64,000 nt of DNA. Origin: Microbacterium sp. SSM24. GTDB lineage: Bacteria > Actinomycetota > Actinomycetes > Actinomycetales > Microbacteriaceae. Below the pieces are notes generated by a model, which saw only the letters and a program-made list of their open reading frames with translations, made no database searches and was not told where the DNA came from. Positions 35,026 through 43,092 of the stretch are shown here, piece after piece. How positions within the stretch are numbered: the first letter of the stretch is position 1; the number at the start of each line of letters is the position of its first letter. Location of the stretch: contig NZ_JAPDNQ010000002.1 in the NCBI RefSeq assembly GCF_025989145.1, positions 372,001 to 436,000 of the forward strand, written 5' to 3'. Position numbers and translations under genes: made by a program.

Positions 35026-35984
35026 GACGCGGGCGGCTGAATGCCCGGCGCCTTCTCCTCGCCGCGAGCGCGGACCCCGGCGTCCTGTGCGGCGCCGAGG
35101 AACGAGCCGCTCAGGCCCTTCAGCGCCTCGGTGAACTCGCTCGGGATGATCCAGAGCTTGCTCGACGCACTGTCGGCGATCTTCGGCAGGGTCTGGAGGT
35201 ACTGATAGGCGAGGAGCTTGTCGTCGGGGTTGCCCTCGTGGATGGCGTCGAAGACGGTCTGAATGGCCTCTGCCTCGCCCTGCGCGCGCAGGACCTGCGC
35301 CTGCTTGTCGCCCTCGGCCTTCAGGATCTCGGCCTGCCGGCGGCCCTCGGCCTCGAGGATCTGCGACTGCTTCGAGCCTTCGGCCGTCAGGATCGCCGCG
35401 CGGCGATCCCGCTCAGCGCGCATCTGCTTCTCCATCGAGTCCTGGATCGAAAGGGGCGGGTCGATGGCCTTGAGCTCGACACGACCGACGCGGATGCCCC
35501 ACTTCCCGGTGGCTTCGTCGAGCACGACGCGCAGCTGGCCGTTGATGTTGTCGCGGCTGGTGAGCGCCTCTTCCAGGTTGAGCCCGCCGACCACGTTGCG
35601 CAGTGTCGTCGTGGTCAATTGCTCGACGGCGCCGAGGTAGTTCGCGATCTCGTACGTCGCCGCGCGCGCGTCGGTGACCTGGAAGTACACGACGGTGTCG
35701 ATCGAGACGACGAGGTTGTCCTCGGTGATCACCGGCTGAGGCGGGAAGGAGACCACCTGCTCGCGCATGTCGATCAGGGGGCGGAGTCGGTCGATGAAGG
35801 GGACGAGCAGATTCAGGCCGGGAGCGAGGGTCTTGTGGTACCGGCCGAGGCGCTCGACGACGCCCGCGTTCGCCTGGGGGATGATGCGGATGGACCGCAC
35901 GATCACGACCAGCACGAAGATGAAGACCGCGATGGCGAGCAGCCACGCGATGGCTGCGGGGATCAGGGTGTCGAGATCGCTCAT
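35022..35984 (-). CDS. SPFH/Band 7 (stomatin-like) membrane protein
   Basis: 320 residues. One N-terminal transmembrane helix (about 8-32), Band 7 domain (about 38-200: AGVVERLGRYHKTLAPGLNLLVPF, VVYFQVTDARAATYEIANY), then a long Ala/Glu/Gln-rich heptad coiled coil with repeated AEGxxQAxIL units (about 205-260), and a hydrophobic end. Stomatin-like proteins organise membrane domains and scaffold partner proteins. ATG 35984 overlaps the NfeD stop, the usual pairing for this family. Confidence 0.9.
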   Translation of the reverse strand: MSDLDTLIPAAIAWLLAIAVFIFVLVVIVRSIRIIPQANAGVVERLGRYHKTLAPGLNLLVPFIDRLRPLIDMREQVVSFPPQPVITEDNLVVSIDTVVYFQVTDARAATYEIANYLGAVEQLTTTTLRNVVGGLNLEEALTSRDNINGQLRVVLDEATGKWGIRVGRVELKAIDPPLSIQDSMEKQMRAERDRRAAILTAEGSKQSQILEAEGRRQAEILKAEGDKQAQVLRAQGEAEAIQTVFDAIHEGNPDDKLLAYQYLQTLPKIADSASSKLWIIPSEFTEALKGLSGSFLGAAQDAGVRARGEEKAPGIQPPAS

Positions 35985-36463
35985 GCGGTCGGGTCCTCCG
36001 TAGGTGTGCGGTCGGTGGCGCGGACGACGGCGGTCGCGCCATCGATGCGGCTGACGTTGATCAGGGTGCCGGGGTCGAGCTCGCCGGCCTCGGTTCGCGC
36101 GGTCCACACGTCGCCGTTGGCCAGGCGCACCTGACCGCCGTGGGTGTCGACGGTCGAGACGACGCGTCCGCCCAGGTCTATGAGGGCATCGACGTTCGAC
36201 GGTGTGGGATCTTCACCGCGTCGCAGCCTCCGCAGCAGCGGGGGACGCAGGAAGAGCACAAGCACGGCAGCCACGACCGCGGCGATGATGACCTGCAGCC
36301 AGATGGGTGCTCCGACGAGGTCGGCGCCGAGACCGGCGAGACCGCCGATGCTCAGCATCAGGAAGGTGAAGTCGAGGGTGAGCATCTCGATCACCAGGAA
36401 CACCAGGATGAGCACCAGCCACCCGATCCATGCGTACTGTTCGATCGTCTGGATCAGCTCCAC
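35981..36463 (-). CDS. NfeD-family membrane protein
   Basis: 160 residues. Three hydrophobic helices (about 12-80: WIGWLVLILVFLVIEMLTLDFTFLMLSIGG, then a short hairpin) and a C-terminal OB fold (about 100-158: GRVVSTVDTHGGQVRLANGDVWTART). This is the short, protease-less NfeD type that works with the SPFH partner encoded next. GTG 36463 has a strong AAGGAGG 5-6 nt upstream. It is divergent from the SDR gene. Confidence 0.88.
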   Translation of the reverse strand: MELIQTIEQYAWIGWLVLILVFLVIEMLTLDFTFLMLSIGGLAGLGADLVGAPIWLQVIIAAVVAAVLVLFLRPPLLRRLRRGEDPTPSNVDALIDLGGRVVSTVDTHGGQVRLANGDVWTARTEAGELDPGTLINVSRIDGATAVVRATDRTPTEDPTA

Positions 36464-36495
36464 TGTGCGCCTCCTTGTCCTTCGAACCTAGCAGG

Positions 36496-36501
36496 TAGGG
36501 T
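36496..36501 (+). promoter_or_regulatory. -10 box TAGGGT for the SDR gene
   Basis: TAGGGT ends 7 nt before GTG 36509; leaderless layout. Confidence 0.55.
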
Positions 36502-36508
36502 CGAGGGC

Positions 36509-37282
36509 GTGACTGAGACATCCACACCGCTTCCCGCCGGCTCGCTGAGCGGCAGGACCGCCCTCGTGACCGGGTCGTCGCGGGGTATCGGGGCCGATAC
36601 CGTGCGCTACCTCGCCGAGGCGGGCGCGAACGTCGTGATCAACTATCGCAACAAGGCGCCGCGCGCCGAGAAGCTCGCGACCGAGCTGCGCGGACTGGGC
36701 GTAGAGGCCCTCGTCGTCGGCGCCGATCTGACCGACCCGGAGTCGGTTCAGGCGATGTTCGATGAGGTGCAGCGCACCTTCGGCGGTCTCGACATCCTGG
36801 TTCTCAACGCCTCGGGCGGCATGGAGGCGGGCATGGCCGAGGACTACGCCCTCCAGCTCAACCGGGACGCTCAGGTGCGCGTTCTCGAGACGGCCCTGCC
36901 CCTCCTCGGCGACGGCGCGCGCGTCGTGTTCGTGACGAGCCACCAGGCGCACTTCATCCGCACAACCCCCACCATGCCGGAGTACGAGCCTGTCGCCCTC
37001 TCCAAGCGCGCGGGCGAGGACGCCCTCCGCGAGCGGATCCCGCTGCTCGCCGAGCGGGGCATCGGCTTCGTCGTCGTCTCCGGCGACATGATCGAAGGCA
37101 CCATCACCGCCACGCTCCTCGAGCGCGCCAACCCGGGAGCCATCGCGGCCCGTCGCGAAGACGCGGGGAAGCTGTACAACGTCTCGGAGTTCGCCGCCGA
37201 GGTCGCCGCAGCCGCACTCGATCCCGTCCCGGCCGACAACACGCGCCTGGTCGGCGAGACCGCTTCGTTCGACGAGGAGTGA
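36509..37282 (+). CDS. Short-chain dehydrogenase/reductase with altered catalytic motif
   Basis: 257-residue SDR. The cofactor motif TGSSRGIG (21-28), the NAS turn (100-102) and the structural Ser144 (VTSHQ) are normal, suggesting NAD(P) binding. The catalytic YxxxK is not: the Lys166 region reads YEPVALSK, with Val at the Tyr position and a Tyr three residues earlier (Tyr159). Either Tyr159 substitutes or activity differs. GTG 36509 is a leaderless-type start. The S9 peptidase gene follows after 3 bp, so they are co-transcribed. Substrate unknown. Confidence 0.82.
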   Translation: MTETSTPLPAGSLSGRTALVTGSSRGIGADTVRYLAEAGANVVINYRNKAPRAEKLATELRGLGVEALVVGADLTDPESVQAMFDEVQRTFGGLDILVLNASGGMEAGMAEDYALQLNRDAQVRVLETALPLLGDGARVVFVTSHQAHFIRTTPTMPEYEPVALSKRAGEDALRERIPLLAERGIGFVVVSGDMIEGTITATLLERANPGAIAARREDAGKLYNVSEFAAEVAAAALDPVPADNTRLVGETASFDEE

Positions 37283-37285
37283 GCC

Positions 37286-39268
37286 GTGCGCGCACACGAC
37301 ATCGAGGCGCTCATCTCTGTCGGGCGCCCGGCGATCGCGCCCGACGCGTCGTTCGCGGTGTTCGCGACGTCGCGTCCTGACATCCGAGCGAACCGCTCGG
37401 TCGGGCAGCTCTGGCGTGTCGACCTCCCCGAGGGGACGCCCCGTCGACTGACGCGGGGTGTCGCCGACTCGAGTCCTCGCCTTTCGTCCGACGGCATGCG
37501 CCTGGCGTTCCTGCGCGGTGACGGCAAGGGGCGACCGCAGATCTTCGTGATCCCGGCATCGGGCGGGGAGCCCGTCCAGGCCACGGACGCGACGCTGGGG
37601 GTCGAGGGGTTCGCGTGGTCGCCCGATGGGCGCTCCCTCGCCTATCTCGCGCGCGTTCCCGAGCCCGGTCGCTACGGCAGCGTGGAGGGACTGGATGCCG
37701 CGGCCGAAGCTCCTCGTCACATCACCGGCATCCGCTGGCACTCCAACGGGCTCGGGTACCTGGCCGACCGTCCGTCGCACCTCTTCCTCGTCCCTGCGCC
37801 CGAGACCGACTCCGAGCCGTTCTACGAACCGGCGGCGGCCGTCCTCGCGGACGGCGAGGAACGCCCCAAGAAGCCCGTCGTCGGCGCGGAGGCGCGCCGC
37901 CTCACGGACGGCACCGCCTCTCATGCCGGAGTCGTCTTCTCGAGCGACGGCGCGGAGGTGCTCACGACCGTCGACGAGATCGAGCCCGCTCGGCGCGATC
38001 TGCGCACGCGTGTGATCGCGGTTCCGCTCGACGGATCGGCGCCTCGGGAGGTGCTCTCGCGCGAGACCGGCCTCTCGGTGTTCGATCTCGAGGTCGCCGC
38101 GGACGGTGCGATCGCGCTGCTCGCGCACGAGGTCGGCGACGACGGCATCGACTTCATCGCTCCGGGCGTCGGGCTCTGGCTCGTCGAAGCCGCAGGGCCG
38201 CGCCGCCTCACCGACGACGATCTGATCAACCTCGGCGACAGCCACATCACTCCTCTCGGCGACGAGTTCCTCGTGCAGGACACCACGCGTGGGCGCGTGC
38301 GTCTGGTGCGCGTCAGCCGCGCCGGAGATCTCTCGGAGGTGCTCGGCGGCGGCGTCGAGGTCACCGGCCATGCCGCCGCCGGCGACCGCATCGTCGCCGC
38401 CGTCGCCGCCCCGGATTCGTTCGGCGAGCTGGTCGTCGTCGACGGCGGCTCGCCGCGCACCGTGACCGCGTTCGGTGCAAGAGCAGCGGCAGCCGGCATC
38501 GCCGCGCCCCGCGAACTCACCGTCGCCGGGCGCGACGGCTACCCGGTGCACGGCTGGGTGGCGGTACCCGAGGGCGACGGGCCGTTCCCGGTGATCCTGC
38601 AGATCCACGGCGGGCCCTACGCGTCGTACGGCGTGCACCTGTTCGATGAGACGCAGGTGCTCGTCGACGCGGGATACGCCGTCGTGTACAGCAATCCGCG
38701 CGGCTCCGCCGGATACGGACGAGCGCACGGGCGCAGCATCCGTCAGGCCATGGGCACGGTCGACTTCGCCGATGTCATCGACTTCCTCGACGGGGCCGTC
38801 GCCGGCGATCCACGACTCGACGGCGGGCGTGTCGGCGTGATGGGCGGCTCGTACGGCGGGTACCTCACCGCCTGGATCATCGCGCACGATCACCGATTCG
38901 CCGGCGCGATCGTCGAGCGCGGATTCCTCGACCCGGCGAGCTTCCAGGGCACGAGTGACATCGGGACGTTCTTCGGCGACGAGTACGTCGGGGTGTCCGC
39001 CGATGACATCGCACGCCAGAGCCCGATGGCGGTGGTGGACCAGGTGACGACGCCGACGCTCGTCCTCCACTCCGAGCTCGACTTCCGCTGCCCGCTCGAG
39101 CAGGCGACGCGCTACTACGCGGCGCTCAAGCGCAACGGCGCGGAGGCCGAGATGCTGGTGTTCCCGGGGGAGAATCACGAGCTCACTCGTGCCGGGCAAC
39201 CTCGTCACCGGGTACAGCGCTTCGACGCCGTGCTCGACTGGTGGGCGCGCCACCTGCCGACGCACTGA
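37286..39268 (+). CDS. S9-family serine peptidase (acylaminoacyl/prolyl oligopeptidase-like)
   Basis: 660 residues: an N-terminal beta-propeller (about 1-400, with WD40-like PRLSSDGMRLAFLRGDGKGRPQIFV repeats) and a C-terminal alpha/beta hydrolase with Ser522 in GGSYGGY, the Asp of LHSELDFRCP and His631 in ENHELTR. It cleaves short or N-acylated peptides in the cytoplasm; no signal peptide is seen. GTG 37286 follows the SDR stop by three bases. A strong hairpin follows the stop. Confidence 0.88.
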   Translation: MRAHDIEALISVGRPAIAPDASFAVFATSRPDIRANRSVGQLWRVDLPEGTPRRLTRGVADSSPRLSSDGMRLAFLRGDGKGRPQIFVIPASGGEPVQATDATLGVEGFAWSPDGRSLAYLARVPEPGRYGSVEGLDAAAEAPRHITGIRWHSNGLGYLADRPSHLFLVPAPETDSEPFYEPAAAVLADGEERPKKPVVGAEARRLTDGTASHAGVVFSSDGAEVLTTVDEIEPARRDLRTRVIAVPLDGSAPREVLSRETGLSVFDLEVAADGAIALLAHEVGDDGIDFIAPGVGLWLVEAAGPRRLTDDDLINLGDSHITPLGDEFLVQDTTRGRVRLVRVSRAGDLSEVLGGGVEVTGHAAAGDRIVAAVAAPDSFGELVVVDGGSPRTVTAFGARAAAAGIAAPRELTVAGRDGYPVHGWVAVPEGDGPFPVILQIHGGPYASYGVHLFDETQVLVDAGYAVVYSNPRGSAGYGRAHGRSIRQAMGTVDFADVIDFLDGAVAGDPRLDGGRVGVMGGSYGGYLTAWIIAHDHRFAGAIVERGFLDPASFQGTSDIGTFFGDEYVGVSADDIARQSPMAVVDQVTTPTLVLHSELDFRCPLEQATRYYAALKRNGAEAEMLVFPGENHELTRAGQPRHRVQRFDAVLDWWARHLPTH

Positions 39269-39274
39269 CCACGA

Positions 39275-39307
39275 GAAAGGGCCCCGGGAGATTCCCGGGG
39301 CCCTTTC
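39275..39307. terminator. Bidirectional hairpin terminator
   Basis: Perfect 15-bp stem GAAAGGGCCCCGGGA / TCCCGGGGCCCTTTC with a 3-nt loop, between the convergent S9 peptidase and HdeD-like genes. A short A-run and T-run flank each side, so it can work in both directions. Confidence 0.85.
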
Positions 39308-39319
39308 GACGTCAGCGGT

Positions 39320-39880
39320 TCAGAGGTCCTTCTTGCCGAAGGTGAAGGCGCGGACGATGTTGATGATGCCGAGGACCACCAGCGCGATGCCGAGGATCCA
39401 CCACAGCACGACGGCGCCCCACAGCGGGCTGAACACCAGGTAGAGACCGGCGATGAGGCTGATGATCGCGAAGAAGATCGACCATCCCTTCGACGCGGCG
39501 TCACCGAGCGTGGACAGTGCCACGATTCCCTCGATGATCCACATGATGCCCACGAGGATCACCACGAAGACCGCGAGCCATGCGGTCGCCTGCTGGAGGT
39601 TCACCAGCGCGACGACACCAGCGATCACGAACAGGATGCCGAGGGCGATGTGCCCGAGGCGGGCCCAGCCGCCCTTGTTGCGGGAGAAGATCCCGAGGCC
39701 GGCATAGACGATGCCCGCGGCGATCGCATAGATCGCGATCACGATGGTGACCACGAACGCCGCGTTCTGGGGCTGGAAGACGATGAACAGACCGGCGAGG
39801 ACAGCGAGGACGCCGCCGACGCCGAGTGCGGTGCGGATGCCGTTGACGGCCGACTTCTCGGCCGCGGATTCTGTGGACAT
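39320..39880 (-). CDS. HdeD/DUF308-family membrane protein
   Basis: 186 residues with six short transmembrane helices in three hairpins, the layout of HdeD/DUF308 (acid-resistance membrane protein) relatives. Characteristic segments are GGVLAVLAGLFIVFQP, GIMWIIEGIVAL and GIALVVLGIINIVRAFTFG. Function in actinobacteria is not known. An AGAAAGGA site precedes ATG 39880. Monocistronic, ending at the shared hairpin. Confidence 0.82.
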   Translation of the reverse strand: MSTESAAEKSAVNGIRTALGVGGVLAVLAGLFIVFQPQNAAFVVTIVIAIYAIAAGIVYAGLGIFSRNKGGWARLGHIALGILFVIAGVVALVNLQQATAWLAVFVVILVGIMWIIEGIVALSTLGDAASKGWSIFFAIISLIAGLYLVFSPLWGAVVLWWILGIALVVLGIINIVRAFTFGKKDL

Positions 39881-40070
39881 GCGAGGTGTCCTTTCTGAGA
39901 GTTACCTGGGAACGTGCGGCTAAAGCCTAGACCCGAACTCGAACAACCTCGGAATGAACATCGTGTGTCGCGTCACCTGTCGTCACGTCGTGATCAGGCT
40001 GTGACCCTCGCGCAGCGGCCTTCCGCGGCGATACGGTGAGCGTGCGCGGTACGAGCGAGGGAGGCGCGCG

Positions 40071-40664
40071 ATGGCAGTGTTCTCGAGGGGATTCGGCGCG
40101 CGGCGCCGCGATACCGACCCGAATCTGCCTCCGGGGCAGTACCTCACCGAGGACTTCCCGGTGCTCTCCGCCGGTCCGACGCCGCGGATCGACACGGCCG
40201 AATGGTCCTTCGACGTCATCGAGGACGGACGTGGACTCGCGCGCTGGAGCTGGGACGACCTCCTGGCACTCCCCATCGAGGACATCGCCACCGACATCCA
40301 CTGCGTCACCCGGTGGTCCAAGCTCGGCACGTCGTGGCGCGGCGTGTCGATCGACACCCTCCTCGAGGACGTCGACTCCGAGGCCACGCACGTGATGGCG
40401 CATTCCTACGGGGGCTATACGACGAACATCCCGCTCGAGGACCTCACCGACGGCAAGGCCTGGATCGCGTTCGAATTCGAGGGGGAACCGCTCGACCCTG
40501 AGCACGGCGGTCCCGCACGCCTGCTCGTGCCCCACCTGTACTTCTGGAAGAGCGCGAAGTGGGTCAAGGGCCTCGAGCTCATGGATGGCGACGCGCCCGG
40601 ATTCTGGGAGCAGAACGGCTACAACATGCACGGCGATCCGTGGACCGAGGAGCGGTATTGGTGA
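40071..40664 (+). CDS. Sulfite-oxidase-fold molybdopterin oxidoreductase (soluble, heme-less)
   Basis: 197 residues matching the molybdopterin-binding domain of the sulfite oxidase/MsrP (YedY) family. C78 in IHCVTRWS is the expected molybdenum ligand; TTNIPLEDL and GGPARLLVPHLYFWKSAKWVKGLEL are family segments. There is no Tat signal, heme domain or dimerisation domain, so it should be a small cytoplasmic enzyme, unlike MsrP. GTG of the flavin reductase overlaps its stop (GTGA), so electrons likely come from that partner. Substrate unknown. An upstream GGGAGG site marks ATG 40071. Confidence 0.84.
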   Translation: MAVFSRGFGARRRDTDPNLPPGQYLTEDFPVLSAGPTPRIDTAEWSFDVIEDGRGLARWSWDDLLALPIEDIATDIHCVTRWSKLGTSWRGVSIDTLLEDVDSEATHVMAHSYGGYTTNIPLEDLTDGKAWIAFEFEGEPLDPEHGGPARLLVPHLYFWKSAKWVKGLELMDGDAPGFWEQNGYNMHGDPWTEERYW

Positions 40665-41386
40665 TCGTCGGGGCATGGCGTCCGGCACGCGTGGCCGACG
40701 TGGCGGCTGCGACGCCGACCGCGCGAGTCCTGACCCTGGACGTCCCCGGCTGGCCCGGAAGCGACGCCGGCCAGCACGTCGACGTCCGCCTCACGGCCGA
40801 GGACGGGTATCAAGCGGTGCGTTCGTACTCACTGGGCTCCTACGGCAGCGCCGAGCGCATCGAGCTCGGTGTCGATGAGATCCCCGACGGCGAGGTGTCG
40901 CCGTACCTCGTGCGCGACGTCCGCGTCGGGGACGAGCTCGAGGTCAAGGGCCCGCTCGGCGGCTACTTCGTGTGGCGACCCGGGGGAGGGGCCCCCGTGC
41001 AGCTCATCGCGGGCGGGTCGGGCGTCGTCCCTCTGGTGGCGATGGCGCGAGCGGCCGCGGACGCGGGGGCCGCGGCATCCGCTCGTCTGCTGTATTCCGT
41101 GCGCGGACCGGACGCCGCGATGTACCGGGACGAGATCGAGCAGCTGGCGGGCCACGGGGGAGTGGGGCTCACGTGGGCCTACACGCGGCGCGCGCCCGAG
41201 GGGTGGGACGGCAGCGTCGGGCGCCTCGACGACGAGCGTCTGCGCGGCGCCGTGTGGGATGCGACGCTCCGACCCGATGTGTTCGTCTGCGGCCCGACGG
41301 GATTCGTCGAGCACGTCGCGGACGCGCTGGTGAGGCTCGGACACGCGCCCGAGCGGATCAGGACCGAGCGATTCGGAGGGGGATGA
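40661..41386 (+). CDS. FAD/NAD(P)-binding ferredoxin-reductase-type oxidoreductase
   Basis: 241 residues. A FAD-binding barrel with RSYSLGS (flavin phosphate motif, near 52) is followed by an NAD(P) domain with LIAGGSGVVPLVAM and VFVCGPTGFVEHVADALV near the end, closing with TERFGGG. There is no C-terminal 2Fe-2S domain, so it carries only flavin. Overlap with the molybdoenzyme gene (GTGA) and with the zinc-ribbon gene makes it the probable electron donor, from NAD(P)H to the molybdenum subunit. Confidence 0.86.
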   Translation: MIVGAWRPARVADVAAATPTARVLTLDVPGWPGSDAGQHVDVRLTAEDGYQAVRSYSLGSYGSAERIELGVDEIPDGEVSPYLVRDVRVGDELEVKGPLGGYFVWRPGGGAPVQLIAGGSGVVPLVAMARAAADAGAAASARLLYSVRGPDAAMYRDEIEQLAGHGGVGLTWAYTRRAPEGWDGSVGRLDDERLRGAVWDATLRPDVFVCGPTGFVEHVADALVRLGHAPERIRTERFGGG

Positions 41387-41661
41387 TGCGGGCGGACAAC
41401 GCGATGTCGACGGTCGACGGGAATGTGCTGGCCGGGATGCTGGCCGGCGTGCTCGACGGCGACGCCACGACCCTGGTCGGCGTGTGCGCGGGATGCGGGG
41501 CGGCCGCGGCCCTGGCCGAGACGGTCGTCGAGATCGACGAGACGTGCGCGATCGTGCGCTGCCGCTCGTGCACGCACACCCTGCTCACCGTCCTGCGGGA
41601 CGGAGAGGGCGTGCGGATCGTGCTCGGAATGCTGAGAGAGCTGCGCCGCGGCGCGCTCTAG
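41383..41661 (+). CDS. DUF6510-type small zinc-ribbon protein
   Basis: 92 residues. Cys35-x2-Cys38 (CAGC) and Cys60-x2-Cys63 (CRSC) form a likely zinc ribbon, with an extra Cys55. The N-terminal half is a short helix (GNVLAGMLAGVLDG). Its function is unknown; it is the third gene of the molybdoenzyme/flavin reductase operon and could be an assembly or redox partner. ATG 41383 overlaps the preceding stop; ATG 41386 is better spaced from GGAGGG and may be the real start. Confidence 0.75.
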   Translation: MMRADNAMSTVDGNVLAGMLAGVLDGDATTLVGVCAGCGAAAALAETVVEIDETCAIVRCRSCTHTLLTVLRDGEGVRIVLGMLRELRRGAL

Positions 41662-42578
41662 CCGAGCAGGAGCGTGACGGCGATCAGCACCGGCACGCAG
41701 CCGATCGTCGTGAGGAAGATCGTGTCTCTCGAGATGGTCTCGCCGACGTCGTAGCGCTGCGAATAGTTGAAGACGTTCTGGGCGGTGGGCAGCGCCGCCA
41801 GCACGACCACGATCAGCACATCATGAGCGCTGAGTCCGAAGACGAACTCCGCGACGATCCAGGCGAGCACCGGCATCGCGATGAGCTTCAGCGCCGACGC
41901 GAGCACGACGTCGCGCCGGCGTCCCGACGGCGCGAGCACGCGCTGACCGTGAAGCGAGATGCCGTAGCTGATCAGCAGGATGGGCACGCACGCGTTCGCG
42001 ATCAGGATCGCCGGCTCCATGACGACCGCGGGAAGGTCGAGGCCGCTCACCGAGACCAGCGTGCCGAGAACGGACCCGAGCACGATCGGGTTCGTGACGG
42101 TGCGGACGATGGACCGCCAGAGCGTCGCGCGGCCGAAGGTGACGGCATCCAGGATCGCCATCGTGATGGGCGTGAACACCAGCAGCTGAAGCAGGATCAC
42201 GGGAGCGGGATAGGCGGCGCTGCCGAGGAGGTACAGCGAAAGCGGGATCCCGATGTTGTTCGAGTTCACCTGACCGGCGCTCAGCGCGCCGATCGCGGTC
42301 TCGCCGACGGACCGCTTCCACGCGAAACGCGCGACGAGTGCGTACAGCGCGATGATCGTCACCGCCGCGATGGCTGACACCGGCAGCAGAGCGGAGAAGA
42401 GCGTGCGCACGTCGGCCTGCGCGAGCACCACGAAGAGCAGGAAGGGGGACAGGACGAAGAACGTCAGCCGGGCGAGAACCGGGCGGCCGTGCTCGCCGAG
42501 GAGATCGATGCGACCGAGGATCCAGCCGAGCAGGATCGCGACGCCCACCACGACGAACCCTGTGAGCGACTCCAGCAT
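41658..42578 (-). CDS. AEC-family (auxin efflux carrier-like) transporter
   Basis: 306 residues with about ten transmembrane helices in the two-bundle AEC pattern (GFVVVGVAILLGWILGRIDLL at the start; NSNNIGIPLSLYLLG; LISYGISLHGQ). Bacterial AEC members transport malate, lactate or similar anions; the substrate here is unknown. It overlaps the DUF6510 stop on the opposite strand by four bases. ATG 42578 is 6 nt after TAGGCT without a Shine-Dalgarno sequence. Confidence 0.88.
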   Translation of the reverse strand: MLESLTGFVVVGVAILLGWILGRIDLLGEHGRPVLARLTFFVLSPFLLFVVLAQADVRTLFSALLPVSAIAAVTIIALYALVARFAWKRSVGETAIGALSAGQVNSNNIGIPLSLYLLGSAAYPAPVILLQLLVFTPITMAILDAVTFGRATLWRSIVRTVTNPIVLGSVLGTLVSVSGLDLPAVVMEPAILIANACVPILLISYGISLHGQRVLAPSGRRRDVVLASALKLIAMPVLAWIVAEFVFGLSAHDVLIVVVLAALPTAQNVFNYSQRYDVGETISRDTIFLTTIGCVPVLIAVTLLLG

Positions 42579-42584
42579 GATTCG

Positions 42585-42590
42585 AGCCTA
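42585..42590 (-). promoter_or_regulatory. -10 box TAGGCT for the AEC transporter gene
   Basis: TAGGCT ends 6 nt before ATG 42578; leaderless layout. Confidence 0.6.
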
Positions 42591-42621
42591 CGGGCGCGGG
42601 CGCATCCGTGACGGTCGCCGC

Positions 42622-42627
42622 TAGCGT
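42622..42627 (+). promoter_or_regulatory. -10 box TAGCGT for the PPOX/phosphotransferase pair
   Basis: TAGCGT ends 6 nt before ATG 42634; divergent from the AEC promoter 31 bp away. Confidence 0.6.
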
Positions 42628-42633
42628 GGGGGC

Positions 42634-43092
42634 ATGAGCGCCGCTGCCGAACCGCGAGACCGCGCCACGAGAAGGGCCGATGCCCTCGCAATGCTCGCGT
42701 CGGCGGAGATCGACGTGTGGGTGGCCACCGCCTCGCCGGGCGGCGCCCCTCACCTCGTGCCGCTCTCGCTGGCATGGGTCGAGGGCCGAGCCGTCATCGC
42801 GGTCGAGGAGCGATCGATCACCGCTCGCAACGTCGCGGACCAGCGCGTGGCGCGGCTCGCGGTCGGACCGACGCGCGACGTGGTGCTGCTCGACGTCGAA
42901 CTCGAGCGCACGGTCGGCGTCGACGCGGACGCGGAACTCGGCGCCGGGTACGCGGCGCAGGCGGACTGGGATCCCCGCGGCCTCGCCGGCTATGTGTTCC
43001 TGGTGCTGCGGCCCTCGCGCGTGCAGGCGTGGCGCGAGGCGAACGAGCTCCGTGGCCGGGTGCTCATGCGCGAGGGGGAGTGGCTGCCGTGA
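42634..43092 (+). CDS. Pyridoxamine 5'-phosphate oxidase-fold (FMN/F420-binding) protein
   Basis: 152-residue split-barrel protein. DVWVATASPGGAPHLVPLSLAWVEGRAVIAVEERS is the family N-terminal barrel, and the C-terminal WDPRGLAGYVFLVLRPSRVQAW closes it. Actinobacterial members bind FMN or F420 and reduce or oxidise small molecules; which cofactor is used cannot be decided. ATG 42634 is a leaderless-type start. Its stop overlaps the phosphotransferase start (GTGA). Confidence 0.8.
   Translation: MSAAAEPRDRATRRADALAMLASAEIDVWVATASPGGAPHLVPLSLAWVEGRAVIAVEERSITARNVADQRVARLAVGPTRDVVLLDVELERTVGVDADAELGAGYAAQADWDPRGLAGYVFLVLRPSRVQAWREANELRGRVLMREGEWLP

Noticed and set aside
36488..39265. A 925-residue open frame on the minus strand opposite the SDR and S9 peptidase genes
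   Set aside because: It is the high-GC antisense shadow of two clearly recognisable genes; the product is Arg/Asp/His-rich without any domain.
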